From an uncultured Pseudomonadales bacterium (lineage in GTDB: Bacteria; Pseudomonadota; Gammaproteobacteria; Pseudomonadales; Azotimanducaceae): a stretch of 58,463 nucleotides of DNA. The position numbers were made by a program, and so were the translations under genes. Below the pieces are notes generated by a model that saw only the letters and a list, made by a program, of their open reading frames with translations, searched no databases and was not told where the DNA came from. Each line of letters begins with the position of its first letter. The stretch's first letter is position 1. Shown in pieces: positions 40,704-49,498 of the stretch. The DNA lies in the NCBI GenBank assembly GCA_938036875.1, contig CALHVX010000126.1:1-58463 (forward strand), read 5' to 3'.

Positions 40704-42979
40704 GCCAGGTAGACAAAACTTTTGTGGGTTACGCGACACCTTGGTCGGTGTCGGCGGGGCGTAAGCTTTCTGTGCACGTCAGTAGCCACCCTGCCCCAGT
40801 AGACCTAGAAGAGACTCTTGGGTTGGCGCTTGAGGCCAACTACGATGATCAAATTCAGGTGGAGCTGGTGCGTTTGCTTAGCGGTGATTCGCGCCCACGT
40901 GGCACGGGTTTTGTAGAGCAACAGGTGGCTAGCAACTTACCCCATCAAATTGCGGCTCGAGAGCAGCTGCTTTTTCCTGGCTCCTTTGCTGAGCTGCCGA
41001 ACCTCCCCAAGCTAGAGCAATTTACCTTGGCCCTGTTGGTGATGCCCACCACACCACATCTAGATGCACCGGTTGTTGCGACCAATGCGTTTACCTTGGG
41101 GTGCCAAGATGGTGTCTTGGTACTGCGGTTGGCTGGTGAAGAGGTGCTGCGTAGCAAGCGCTTGTTGAAGCCCCATCGTTGGCACGAGTTGGTGCTGCGG
41201 TTTGACGCGCTGAACGGCAAAGTCAGCATGGAGGTTGTGTGCTTAGGCCAGGGCGTTGGCGAGCCAGCAAGGCTGGCTGAGCAAGCAGCCGCTGATCTGG
41301 ATGCGCCGCAAGTTATTGCCGCCGGTTGTTGGTTACTTGGTGCTGCCCCCTTTGTTTTAGCTGCCGCTAGTGCCCAAGACCCTAAGCCGCCTAATCAGCC
41401 AGCTGGCCATGCAGGATTTAACGGTCGTTTAGAAAGCCCTGTTTTGCTGCGGGGTGTACACGAGGTGGCTTATGCGCAGGTGATGCAAGCGGTACCGGCG
41501 CTGGTTACGGGTTCGCCTGTTGTGGATTTAGCTGACCAAGTGGTTGCTGCTTGGGATTTTGCGCAGGCGATGGACACCGATCAAGTGCTAGACGTGAGCG
41601 GTGCCAGATTGCACGGTCGCTTGCATCAGACCCCAACTCGAGCCGTTCGGGGGCGCTGGTGGGATGGCAGCGTGCAGCAATGCGCGGAGCAACCCGCACA
41701 TTACCGAGCCATACATTTTCACAGCGATGATTTAACCGATGCCGGCTGGCTTGCGGATATCGAGTGGGAGATTCCCACAGAGCTAGCTTCTGGTGTGTAT
41801 GCCATCAAGCTGATGCGTGGCACCAGCGAAGACTACGTACCCTTTTTTGTGAGCCCGGCCGCGGGTGCAAAACGTGCACCGGTTGCCTTGTTGGCGTCAA
41901 CGGCCTCTTACTTGGCGTACGCCAACCAGCGGGTTTCTCTAACCGGTGATGGTGATTTAGGCAAAGGGCCTCGCGATCCACACGACCGGTATTTGCTCGC
42001 CCATCCAGAGGTTGGCCTGTCGCTGTACGAGCATCATGAAGATGGCAGCGGCGTGCATTACTCATCGGGCAAACGTCCGGTGCTTAACCTAAAGCCCAAA
42101 ACCTTAATGTGGTCTTTTAACGCCGATACCAATTTGGTCGCCTGGTTGCACGCTTTAGGGCAACCCTTTGATGTTATCACCGATCAAGATCTGCATGGTG
42201 AGGGGGCAGCCCTGCTTAACCATTACTCGGTTGTGGTTACAGGAACGCATCCTGAGTACTACTCCACCGATATGTTGGATGGGGTTGAGGCTTACTTGGA
42301 GCAGGGTGGTCGCTTGATGTATATGGGTGGCAATGGGTTTTACTGGCGTATTGCATTCGACCCGCAAAGCAGTGAAGTCATTGAGGTCCGTCGTGCTGAA
42401 GATGGCACCCGCGCTTGGGCTTCTGAACCGGGTGAATACTGCCACGCCTTTAACGGTGAGTATGGTGGACTCTGGCGTCGCCAAGGGCGCCCTCCAAACC
42501 CGTTGGTTGGCGTAGGTTTTGCGGCGCAAGGGTTTGATGGCGGTACTTACTATCGCTGGCAAGCGGCGGCGGCTGATGCGCGGGTTGCTTTCATGTTGGA
42601 CGGTGTCGATACCAACCGCCTGCTCGGTGACTACGGCACTCAAGGTGGCGGGGCTGCGGGTGAAGAGATCGACCGCTTTGATTTGAGCTTGGGTTCGCCA
42701 GAGCATGCATTGGTCATAGCCAGTTCAGAAGGCCATAGACCCGGCATGCTGCGTGTTAAAGAAGAGTTTTTGATGATGACGGAGTTGGGCGGAGACCCCA
42801 AGGTGCGTGCAGATCTAACCTTCTTTGAAACCCCGGCAGGTGGCGCAGTGTTTAGCACCGGCTCCATTTCTTACGCCGGCGCGCTTTCGGTTGACGGTTA
42901 CAACAACGATGTGGCTCGCCTCACCGCCAACGTGTTGCGCCGTTTTATCGACGCAACCCCATTTGATTATCCGACCTAG
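40700..42979 (+). CDS. N,N-dimethylformamidase large-subunit-like protein
   Basis: 759 residues from GTG 40700, coupled to the dioxygenase stop. N-terminal part contains a LamG-like beta sandwich (FTLALLVMPTTPH, LHRLLKPHRWHELVLRFDA). The C-terminal half has the DMFase catalytic domain: IKLMRGTSEDYVPFFV, LMWSFNADTNLVAWLHALGQ, VTGTHPEYYSTDMLDGVEAY, LMYMGGNGFYWRIAFD. Tyrosines in HPEYYS and NGFYW and a nearby Glu (EPGEYCH) are placed to form the family's Tyr-Tyr-Glu iron site. No small subunit gene is adjacent. It probably hydrolyses an amide; DMF itself is not implied. The stop overlaps the convergent epoxide hydrolase stop. Confidence 0.8.
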   Translation: MSQVDKTFVGYATPWSVSAGRKLSVHVSSHPAPVDLEETLGLALEANYDDQIQVELVRLLSGDSRPRGTGFVEQQVASNLPHQIAAREQLLFPGSFAELPNLPKLEQFTLALLVMPTTPHLDAPVVATNAFTLGCQDGVLVLRLAGEEVLRSKRLLKPHRWHELVLRFDALNGKVSMEVVCLGQGVGEPARLAEQAAADLDAPQVIAAGCWLLGAAPFVLAAASAQDPKPPNQPAGHAGFNGRLESPVLLRGVHEVAYAQVMQAVPALVTGSPVVDLADQVVAAWDFAQAMDTDQVLDVSGARLHGRLHQTPTRAVRGRWWDGSVQQCAEQPAHYRAIHFHSDDLTDAGWLADIEWEIPTELASGVYAIKLMRGTSEDYVPFFVSPAAGAKRAPVALLASTASYLAYANQRVSLTGDGDLGKGPRDPHDRYLLAHPEVGLSLYEHHEDGSGVHYSSGKRPVLNLKPKTLMWSFNADTNLVAWLHALGQPFDVITDQDLHGEGAALLNHYSVVVTGTHPEYYSTDMLDGVEAYLEQGGRLMYMGGNGFYWRIAFDPQSSEVIEVRRAEDGTRAWASEPGEYCHAFNGEYGGLWRRQGRPPNPLVGVGFAAQGFDGGTYYRWQAAAADARVAFMLDGVDTNRLLGDYGTQGGGAAGEEIDRFDLSLGSPEHALVIASSEGHRPGMLRVKEEFLMMTELGGDPKVRADLTFFETPAGGAVFSTGSISYAGALSVDGYNNDVARLTANVLRRFIDATPFDYPT

Positions 42980-44115
42980 CGCATCAAGCGAAAGGCGTTG
43001 CGTACCTCGTCGACAAAAGAGTCGGGCTGCTCAAAGGCAGCAAAGTGACCACCGGTTTCTAGCTCGTTGAAGTACACCAAGTTGGTGTAACGCTTTTCCA
43101 GCCATCGCTTGGAGGTGCGAAAGATTTCGTGGGGGAAGATGCTGGCACCAAAAGGTACGCTGATTAGCTTGCCATCAGCGCCGCCGCCAAAACTCTCCCA
43201 ATACAAGCGCGCAGAGGATGCACCGGCGGCGTTTAACCAGTACACCATAACGTTGTCGAGCATCTCATCGCGCGTAAGCACGTTTTCTGGGTGGCCTTTG
43301 CAATCGGTCCAAGCGTAGAACTTCTCTAAGATCCAGGCCATTTGACCAACGGGCGAGTCAACAAGGCTATAGCCAATGGTTTGGGGTCTGGTGCTTTGCT
43401 GCTTGGAGTAGCCAGAGTCCCAGTCTTGGTAAAACTTCATCCCGGCTAACGCGGACTCTTCGCTGGGGGTTAAATCACCCATGGTCTCGGGGTCTGGAGC
43501 GGCAACCGCCATATTCACGTGCAGGCCAACACAATGCTCTGGGTTTGCCAAGGCAACGTTGGTGCTCACGATTGAACCCCAGTCGCCGCCTTGGGCAAAG
43601 TAGCTGGTGTAGCCCAGGCGGGCCATCAGTTGGCCCCATTGCTCACCGATCTTCTCCACCCCCCAGCCAGTTGTGGTGGGTTTGCCGCTAAAGCCAAAAC
43701 CTGGCAGGGACGGGCAGACCAAGTGGAAGGCATCGTTAGCATCGCCACCGTGTGCAACCGGGTCTGTCAGTGGCCCGATAACCTTTAAAAACTCAACGAC
43801 TGAACCGGGCCAGCCGTGGGTCATGATCAACGGCTTAGCGTCTGCCTCAGGGGAGCGAACATGCAGGAAATGGATGGCTACCCCATCGAGCTCGGTAGTG
43901 AAGTTTGGCAAAGCGTTAAGCCGGGTTGCCAAACGTTGGAAGTCGTATTGATGCAACCAGTAATCGGTCACATCGCGCACATAGTTGAGCGGGATGCCTT
44001 GGGACCAGTCGTCTACCACCTCTGCCTCGGGGAAGCGGGCTAGCTGCAGTCGGTTTTTTAGGTCATCCACTTGGGTCTGTGAGATCGTTACTTCGAATTT
44101 GTTGATATCGGTCAT
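42976..44115 (-). CDS. Epoxide hydrolase (EHN-domain alpha/beta hydrolase)
   Basis: 379 residues. The N-terminal EHN segment (VDDLKNRLQLARFPEAEVVD ... IPLNYVRDVTDYW) wraps the alpha/beta hydrolase core. Oxyanion motif HGWPGS, nucleophile Asp in QGGDWGSIVS, a cap domain with several Trp/Tyr, and the catalytic His in TGGHFAAFEQPD. Same architecture as microsomal-type and juvenile-hormone epoxide hydrolases, which open epoxides to diols. The SDR gene lies about 20 bp upstream, so the two are one operon. Confidence 0.88.
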   Translation of the reverse strand: MTDINKFEVTISQTQVDDLKNRLQLARFPEAEVVDDWSQGIPLNYVRDVTDYWLHQYDFQRLATRLNALPNFTTELDGVAIHFLHVRSPEADAKPLIMTHGWPGSVVEFLKVIGPLTDPVAHGGDANDAFHLVCPSLPGFGFSGKPTTTGWGVEKIGEQWGQLMARLGYTSYFAQGGDWGSIVSTNVALANPEHCVGLHVNMAVAAPDPETMGDLTPSEESALAGMKFYQDWDSGYSKQQSTRPQTIGYSLVDSPVGQMAWILEKFYAWTDCKGHPENVLTRDEMLDNVMVYWLNAAGASSARLYWESFGGGADGKLISVPFGASIFPHEIFRTSKRWLEKRYTNLVYFNELETGGHFAAFEQPDSFVDEVRNAFRLMR

Positions 44116-44136
44116 GTTAGTGCCTGTCTTGTTTGG

Positions 44137-44907
44137 TTACAGCGAGCCGCAAACGTGGCCGCCATCAACGGTAACGACCGAGCCGGTCATATAGCTAGAT
44201 GCGTCTGAAGCAAGCAGCAAGATGGGGCCATCCAGGTCTGCAAAATCACCAAAGCGGCGCATAGGAATGCCTTTGACAAAGTCATCAACGTTGGGTGAGT
44301 TGACAACCAATGTGCTGACGTCTGTGGGTATATAGCCGGGGGCTAGAGCATTTACTCGAATGCCATAGCGTGATGCTTCCAGCGCCATGACCTCGGTCAT
44401 GCGTGTCATCGCCGCTTTGCTGATCGCATAAGGGAACTGGCCTTTGATGGTCCGGCGATCGGTGATGGAAGAGACCATGACTATGTTGCCGGATTTAAGC
44501 TTGTGCGCTTGCAGCCTTTCGGTGAATTGCTTGGACATGCGCCAAGCGCTTTTGAGGTTGGTATCCATCACAAAATCCCAATCCTCTTCGTCGATCATGG
44601 CGTAAGTTTTTGCGCCGGATTCAACACCTGCATTATTGATCAAAACATCTACCGGGCCAAAAGTGGATTCCGCTTGGTCGAAGAAGTTTTTTATGCTGTC
44701 CGGTTCTCGGACATCCAACGTGGCGGCGCAGGCGCTGTGCCCAGCATCGGTTAGTTCAGCAACGCGTTGGCTGAGTTTGTCTTCGCGCCGAGCACCTAGA
44801 GTGACCTTGGCGCCAGCAGCGCTAAGCACGCCGGCAAAGTGATGGCCGAAGCCTGAAGACGCGCCGGTAATAGCCACGTGCTTGCCGGTCATTGAAAAAG
44901 TAGTCAT
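44137..44907 (-). CDS. Short-chain dehydrogenase/reductase
   Basis: 256 residues of classical SDR type: VAITGASSGFGHHFA (TGxxxGxG cofactor motif), INNAGVESG (NNAG), VSSITDR (catalytic Ser), YAISKAAM (YxxxK), and a closing MTGSVVTVDGGH. The Arg after the second strand (ARREDK) suggests NADP preference. It would oxidise an alcohol or reduce a ketone, fitting with the epoxide hydrolase product. Starts the minus-strand pair. Confidence 0.9.
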   Translation of the reverse strand: MTTFSMTGKHVAITGASSGFGHHFAGVLSAAGAKVTLGARREDKLSQRVAELTDAGHSACAATLDVREPDSIKNFFDQAESTFGPVDVLINNAGVESGAKTYAMIDEEDWDFVMDTNLKSAWRMSKQFTERLQAHKLKSGNIVMVSSITDRRTIKGQFPYAISKAAMTRMTEVMALEASRYGIRVNALAPGYIPTDVSTLVVNSPNVDDFVKGIPMRRFGDFADLDGPILLLASDASSYMTGSVVTVDGGHVCGSL

Positions 44908-45025
44908 AGATGTCCCCTTGGTGGAGCGTCGATGCTAGCGGCATCGAGCGGGGAGCACAAACCTTGTTACCCGATAGTTTTGGCAGGATCTTGGGTCGGT
45001 TGATCTTGCCAGCTATGAAAGGGGC

Positions 45026-45814
45026 TTAGATGGCGCTTGTTTGTCCATCGATACTTTCGGCAGTGGTAGCGACGCTTGCCGTTGGTGGGCTGAAGGCTAC
45101 TGCTCGGTTGTGGCCCTGACGTTTAGCCTGTAGCAGTGCTGATGCGGCGTTTGCACTCAGCATCTCGTAATTGTTGGCGTGGGTGCTGTCCGCGTAACCC
45201 ACGCTTGCCGTGAATTCTAAAATGCTCTTGTCGTTGCTGAACGGCCGTTGCGCCACGGCGCTGACCATACGGTCGGCGAGCTTGGTTGCTTGGCTGAGGT
45301 TTGCGCCAACCAAAAGCAAGGCAAAAGATTCTCTATCTAGGCGACAGAAAAAATCGTTGTCGCGTACCCGACCGGCTAGATGTGCCGCAAAATGTTGCAA
45401 CACTCGATCGGCTTCCAGGTTGCCATAGGTCTCGCAAAACTCGGGAAAAAAGTCTAGATCCAACAACAGCAGTGTGTAGGGCTTGCTTCTTGGTACTTGT
45501 TGGAGCAGCTCGTTACATTGCTGGGCCAATGCTGGGCGGTTTAGTAAACCGGTGAGAGGGTCTAGTTCTGAGGTTAAGCGATGTTGGCGATGGGTTACTG
45601 CATGACGGTATTGTTGGCGTGCACTCCACCAGGTTGGTGGGGTGATCGCGGCTGTTAGGACCGCCCCAAGGATTAGCATCAGTTTTGGATGTTCACCCAG
45701 TGGCAGGTTGGCTGCTTCAAACAGACCGAAAATAAGGAGCAAGCTCACAGTAACAGCAAGGGCTACATAAGCGGCGGTGACGGTTATGGCTTGGGTTCGA
45801 GTCTGGATTTGCAT
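45026..45814 (-). CDS. Membrane-bound GGDEF-domain protein with degenerate active site
   Basis: 262 residues. Two N-terminal helices (VTAAYVALAVTVSLLLIFGL and KLMLILGAVLTAAI) are followed by a GGDEF domain: LDPLTGLLNRPAL, TLLLLDLDFFPEFCETYGNL and a C-terminal SVGYADS. The signature loop reads RLDRESFALLL: GGDEF is replaced by DRESF at residues 160-164, so diguanylate cyclase activity is very unlikely. The metal-binding Asp in LDLDFF is kept. It may bind GTP or c-di-GMP as a sensor, or be decaying. Confidence 0.82.
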   Translation of the reverse strand: MQIQTRTQAITVTAAYVALAVTVSLLLIFGLFEAANLPLGEHPKLMLILGAVLTAAITPPTWWSARQQYRHAVTHRQHRLTSELDPLTGLLNRPALAQQCNELLQQVPRSKPYTLLLLDLDFFPEFCETYGNLEADRVLQHFAAHLAGRVRDNDFFCRLDRESFALLLVGANLSQATKLADRMVSAVAQRPFSNDKSILEFTASVGYADSTHANNYEMLSANAASALLQAKRQGHNRAVAFSPPTASVATTAESIDGQTSAI

Positions 45815-45920
45815 CTATAGTATGACGGCCTTGAGGTAGCGCCGATAATGACGAGATGGGCTTGTTAAGTGTGTGATAACTATCACGTTTGGTGCGATAG
45901 GCAGTGCTATGGGCGGGAAT

Positions 45921-45997
45921 TGGTCGGCGTGAGAGGATTTGAACCTCCGACCCTCTGACCCCGAGACAGATGCGCTACCAGGCTGCGCTACACGCCG
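45921..45997 (-). tRNA. tRNA-Pro (anticodon CGG), CCA encoded
   Basis: Minus-strand 77-nt cloverleaf: acceptor CGGCGTG / CACGCCG, D arm GCGCAGCCTGGTAGCGC, anticodon loop CTCGGGG with CGG at 34-36, T arm GGAGGTTCGAATCCTC, discriminator A and encoded CCA. The first base C is diagnostic of bacterial tRNA-Pro. The 31-39 pair is T-T, a mismatch. Lies between a GGDEF gene and an ABC transporter. Confidence 0.93.
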
Positions 45998-46008
45998 ATG
46001 GGCCTAGT

Positions 46009-47181
46009 TTACCCTAGGATTCGCTCACGTCTATATAGGTGCACGGCTAAGGCCACCAGCAGCAAGGCAAAAACCGTGGTCGCCAGTACGGATAGGATAA
46101 CGTAGCTGCTGGCGATGGGTTCACCGGCAATGATGTCGCTGATTAGGTTCGATTGGGACAAGCTTGGGATCAGCATCAGCCACCAAGTGCTCTCAACATC
46201 TGCCAGCTGGGTCACGATAAGAGGCATAGTGGGGACTAAGATGACCATGGTGAGGTAGGTCTGCGCTTCTTTGTAGCTTTTGGCAAAGGACGCAACCACG
46301 GTGAGCAATGCTGCGGCAAACAGCAGCAATGGGATCGCCACACCAATAATGGCTAAGGACTTGATAAAGCCAAGCTCTAGCGACATGCCAACTTTGTGTA
46401 GTGGTACCAAAGGCAAAGCCAGCGCAAAGCTGGTGATAAACAACACCAACGCAATGGCGGCAAAGATTGAGGTGGCGCCAATCTTGCCTAGCACCAGCTC
46501 GGAACGCGGGATGGGTTGGGTGAGCAATGGTTCCATCGAGCCGTGCTCGCGTTCACCGGCGGTGGTATCTATGGCTAAGTAGAATCCACCCATAAAGACC
46601 ACCAGCACCAGCAAATAGGGCAAGGTGGCGAGCACAGTTAATGCCCGTGCGGCGGGTGATGCCGTATCCACCTCGCGCAAGCTGATGGGGTTTACCACCG
46701 CAGGGGAAATGCCACGTAGCTGCAATCGCAGCATGCCAACCAAACGAGCGTGTTGGCTGACCATGTTGCGGGCTTGAGAAAACTTGCGCCGCGCAGAACC
46801 AAAATCGGAGCTGTCGTAAATCAAGTCTAAAGACGGACGCTTGCCCGCATTAAAATCGGCACCGTAAGAGTCGGGTATGACCAGCACCAAACTTTCATCG
46901 CCGTTGCGTACCGCTGCTTCTGGGTCCGCTAAGGCCACTTCGTTCAGCTTGGTGTTCTGGCGCCGCAAATGGTCCATTAAACTCGGGGCGTGTTGCGCAC
47001 CTACAACAGTGAGCTTGAGTTCCTCATCGGAGTTACCAATGGCTTGGTTTAAGATAAAAGACATCAAAGCCACAAACATGAGCGGTCCCAGCACCGCCAT
47101 GCTGAATGAGGACAGCAGGGTGCGACGATCGCGAAAGTTGTCGGTACATTCTTTGCGTAGAACCGTTAGCGCGCCTTTCAT
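46009..47181 (-). CDS. ABC-2 type transporter permease (NatB-like)
   Basis: 390 residues. One N-terminal helix after LRKECTDNFRDRRTLLSSFS, a periplasmic domain of about 150 residues, and five C-terminal helices, with EREHGSMEPLLTQPIPRSEL as the coupling helix loop of ABC-2 permeases. NatB-like permeases export Na+ or unknown substrates. Its ATG overlaps the TGA of the ATPase gene (ATGA). It ends 11 nt before the tRNA-Pro gene. Confidence 0.87.
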   Translation of the reverse strand: MKGALTVLRKECTDNFRDRRTLLSSFSMAVLGPLMFVALMSFILNQAIGNSDEELKLTVVGAQHAPSLMDHLRRQNTKLNEVALADPEAAVRNGDESLVLVIPDSYGADFNAGKRPSLDLIYDSSDFGSARRKFSQARNMVSQHARLVGMLRLQLRGISPAVVNPISLREVDTASPAARALTVLATLPYLLVLVVFMGGFYLAIDTTAGEREHGSMEPLLTQPIPRSELVLGKIGATSIFAAIALVLFITSFALALPLVPLHKVGMSLELGFIKSLAIIGVAIPLLLFAAALLTVVASFAKSYKEAQTYLTMVILVPTMPLIVTQLADVESTWWLMLIPSLSQSNLISDIIAGEPIASSYVILSVLATTVFALLLVALAVHLYRRERILG

Positions 47182-47900
47182 GTCGCTTCTCCGACAATTT
47201 GCATAAAGGCGTCTTCCAAGTCCTCTAAGCCCGTTTGTGCGGCCAAGGATGCGGTGGTGCCTTGGAAGCGTACTTCTCCGCTACCAATGATGACGATGTC
47301 ATCACACAGGTTTGCCACCTCTTGCATGATGTGGCTAGAAAATAATACGCAGCGTCCTTCTGCCTTGAGGCTGAGAATGATTTCGCGCAACCCTCTGGTG
47401 GCCATCACATCGAGGCCGTTGGTCGGCTCATCGAGAATGACATTCTTAGGGTCGTGAACCAGCGCGCGTGCTAAAGCGACCTTAATACGCTGGCCTTGAG
47501 AGAAGCCCGCGCAGCGACGGTCACAAAACGCTTGCATGCCGAGCCGTTCGATCAACCCGTCAATGCGCTGCTCCAACAGAGTTTTGTCGATGCCGTGCAT
47601 CTCGCCGAAATAGCGTACATTTTCGCGTGCGGTTAGGCGTTCGTAGATGCCAGCATTGTGTGGCAGCACACCAATCAAGCGTCTTACTTCAAGCGGGCTT
47701 TGCACAACATCTTCGCCATCAACCATGGCTGAGCCTGCGCTGGGTAACAAAATGGTGGACAGGATGCGTAAGGTAGTGGATTTACCGGCCCCGTTGGGGC
47801 CGAGCAAGGCGGTAACCTTGCCGTCTGCTGCGTTTAGGCTGACGTTGCTGACCGCCTGGAAGTCGCCAAAGGACTTTTGCAGGTTGTTGATCTCAATCAT
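47178..47900 (-). CDS. ABC transporter ATP-binding protein (NatA-like)
   Basis: 240 residues. Walker A LLGPNGAGKSTTLR, Q-loop IGVLPHNAG, signature FSQGQRIKVA (FSQGQ in place of LSGGQ, common in NatA/CcmA-type ATPases), Walker B VILDEPTNGLD, and the H-loop SSHIMQE. It drives the ABC-2 permease encoded downstream with which it overlaps. Substrate unknown. Confidence 0.92.
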   Translation of the reverse strand: MIEINNLQKSFGDFQAVSNVSLNAADGKVTALLGPNGAGKSTTLRILSTILLPSAGSAMVDGEDVVQSPLEVRRLIGVLPHNAGIYERLTARENVRYFGEMHGIDKTLLEQRIDGLIERLGMQAFCDRRCAGFSQGQRIKVALARALVHDPKNVILDEPTNGLDVMATRGLREIILSLKAEGRCVLFSSHIMQEVANLCDDIVIIGSGEVRFQGTTASLAAQTGLEDLEDAFMQIVGEAT

Positions 47901-48006
47901 GGGTCAGCTCGTTGGTTTTTGGCTGTGGGTCTTGTAGCGCTTGGGCTGGTGTTGACTTGCGGCTTGGTCCCATCAGATCAACGAAGAAAGGTTCTGGCCC
48001 TAAGCG

Positions 48007-49482
48007 CTAGGTACATTTGCTGTTTAGGGTAGTGACGTCGAGTTCTTCAAAGAAGTCCATAAGCAAGCGCGGGATGCAGCCTCGAGCGATAACGCCGTGT
48101 CCTTGACCGGGGGCAATGACATGGTGTGACCGGCTTAACCCTTGTGCCACTTGGGTGCCATAACGCGGTGGCGTGATCGGGTCCTGCTCGCCCGATAACA
48201 CCAACGTTGGAATCTCGCTGCTTAGCGGTTCGCGCAAATCATCGTCAAGCAAGCCGGTGGGCCAGACATCACACATGGCGACTAAGGATTGCACCTGCTC
48301 TGCACCAAGATAGGTTTCGGTTACGTCGCTGCCCAGGCGTTCGCTCTCGCTCAAGAAGGGTACATCTTCTGTGCAGACCACCGCATTGTGCATGCCGTAG
48401 CTCATGGAAGCGTTCAGTTGCTCCTGAATTTGGAGTGCTTGGGTTGCAATGGGTAGGAAGTTGTTGTGGTTAGCCGCTTGGTCAATCAGTACCGGAATTA
48501 GCGACACCGTCTCGGGTGCGTAAGCCATGAGGCGAATGCTGGTTGCCAGGTGCCCGTAGCCTAATTCCAATTCAACCGGAACACCGGTAAGCGGGTCATT
48601 TAACCTGAGTGCCACCGGCGCAGCGCGCAGCTGCTTCGCTAGAGCCTTAAAGTCAGCGGGTAGCTTGGGAAAGGCTTGCTGGCAGGCTGGCGCCTTAGCA
48701 CAACGCGCGAAGATGTTATCCAGCACTTGTTGGGCATTGCTTGACACCATAGGCCCCATGGCAAGCCCGGGAGGCAACACGCCATCGATGATCAATGCGC
48801 GGGTTTGTGCTGGATAACGGCGTGCGTAATGTTGAGCCACACGAGTACCGTAAGAGACGCCGTAAAGATTGAGCTGGCTGTAACCTAGTGCTTTGCGCAC
48901 CGCCTCGAGATCACGTACTGCAGCCGAAGTGGTAAAAAAGCGTGGGTCAGCGGGTAGCGCCGCTAGGCATTGTTGGGTGAAGCCTTGTAGCTCCTTGCGC
49001 ATTTGCTCCAGCGATGGAGCCAGGTTGCTACTGGTGACCGCTTCAAGCTCGGGGCATTCCAATGGGGTGGATTGACCGGTGCCGCGTTGGTCGATGACGA
49101 CGATGTCTCGATCTCGCAGCAAGCCGCCGAAGACGCCTGCTAGATCGGCGTAGAGTTCCGTAGAGGAAGCGCCGGGACCGCCGTTGATGATAGTCACAGC
49201 ATCCCCAGAAGGGTTAGGCGCATGCGATCTAATGACCGCAACAAAGAGCGAGATTTGCTCGCCGTTAGGGTCCTCGAAATTCAGGGGCTGTTCTAGCCGA
49301 CCGCAGTCGGCGGCCGCTTGGCCGTTGCTGCCTTCGATTTGGCAGGGCGCTAAGTTCAGCTCGCTGCTGTTAGCTGCGGCGCTGTGTGCACAGCAAAGCC
49401 AAGCCAGCGCACATAGGGCGAGGTGAGTCAGCAGCCTTTGGCTGCCGGCTCGAGTGTTGGGCTGCCAAAGGCTGGGCAGCAT
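48007..49482 (-). CDS. Exported alpha/beta hydrolase, TAP-type (tripeptidyl aminopeptidase-like)
   Basis: 491 residues from ATG 49482; a longer frame would run into the ispB stop. Signal peptide LTHLALCALAWLCCAHSAAA. Core motifs: INGGPGASS (oxyanion), VVIDQRGTGQSTP, nucleophile elbow LYGVSYGTRVAQ (GxSxG), and a TAP-like C-terminal domain with VLSGEQDPITPP (Asp) and APGQGHGVIARG (His). Six Cys in the mature part fit an exported enzyme. Likely removes short peptides from N-termini. Follows ispB by 16 bp on the same strand. Confidence 0.87.
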   Translation of the reverse strand: MLPSLWQPNTRAGSQRLLTHLALCALAWLCCAHSAAANSSELNLAPCQIEGSNGQAAADCGRLEQPLNFEDPNGEQISLFVAVIRSHAPNPSGDAVTIINGGPGASSTELYADLAGVFGGLLRDRDIVVIDQRGTGQSTPLECPELEAVTSSNLAPSLEQMRKELQGFTQQCLAALPADPRFFTTSAAVRDLEAVRKALGYSQLNLYGVSYGTRVAQHYARRYPAQTRALIIDGVLPPGLAMGPMVSSNAQQVLDNIFARCAKAPACQQAFPKLPADFKALAKQLRAAPVALRLNDPLTGVPVELELGYGHLATSIRLMAYAPETVSLIPVLIDQAANHNNFLPIATQALQIQEQLNASMSYGMHNAVVCTEDVPFLSESERLGSDVTETYLGAEQVQSLVAMCDVWPTGLLDDDLREPLSSEIPTLVLSGEQDPITPPRYGTQVAQGLSRSHHVIAPGQGHGVIARGCIPRLLMDFFEELDVTTLNSKCT

Positions 49483-49498
49483 TGAAGTTAGCACTACT

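Noticed and set aside
47936-48009. Imperfect inverted repeat TAGCGCTT...AAGCGCTA upstream of the NatA-like gene
   Set aside because: Arms are about 60 nt apart and the right arm overlaps the hydrolase stop; probably chance.
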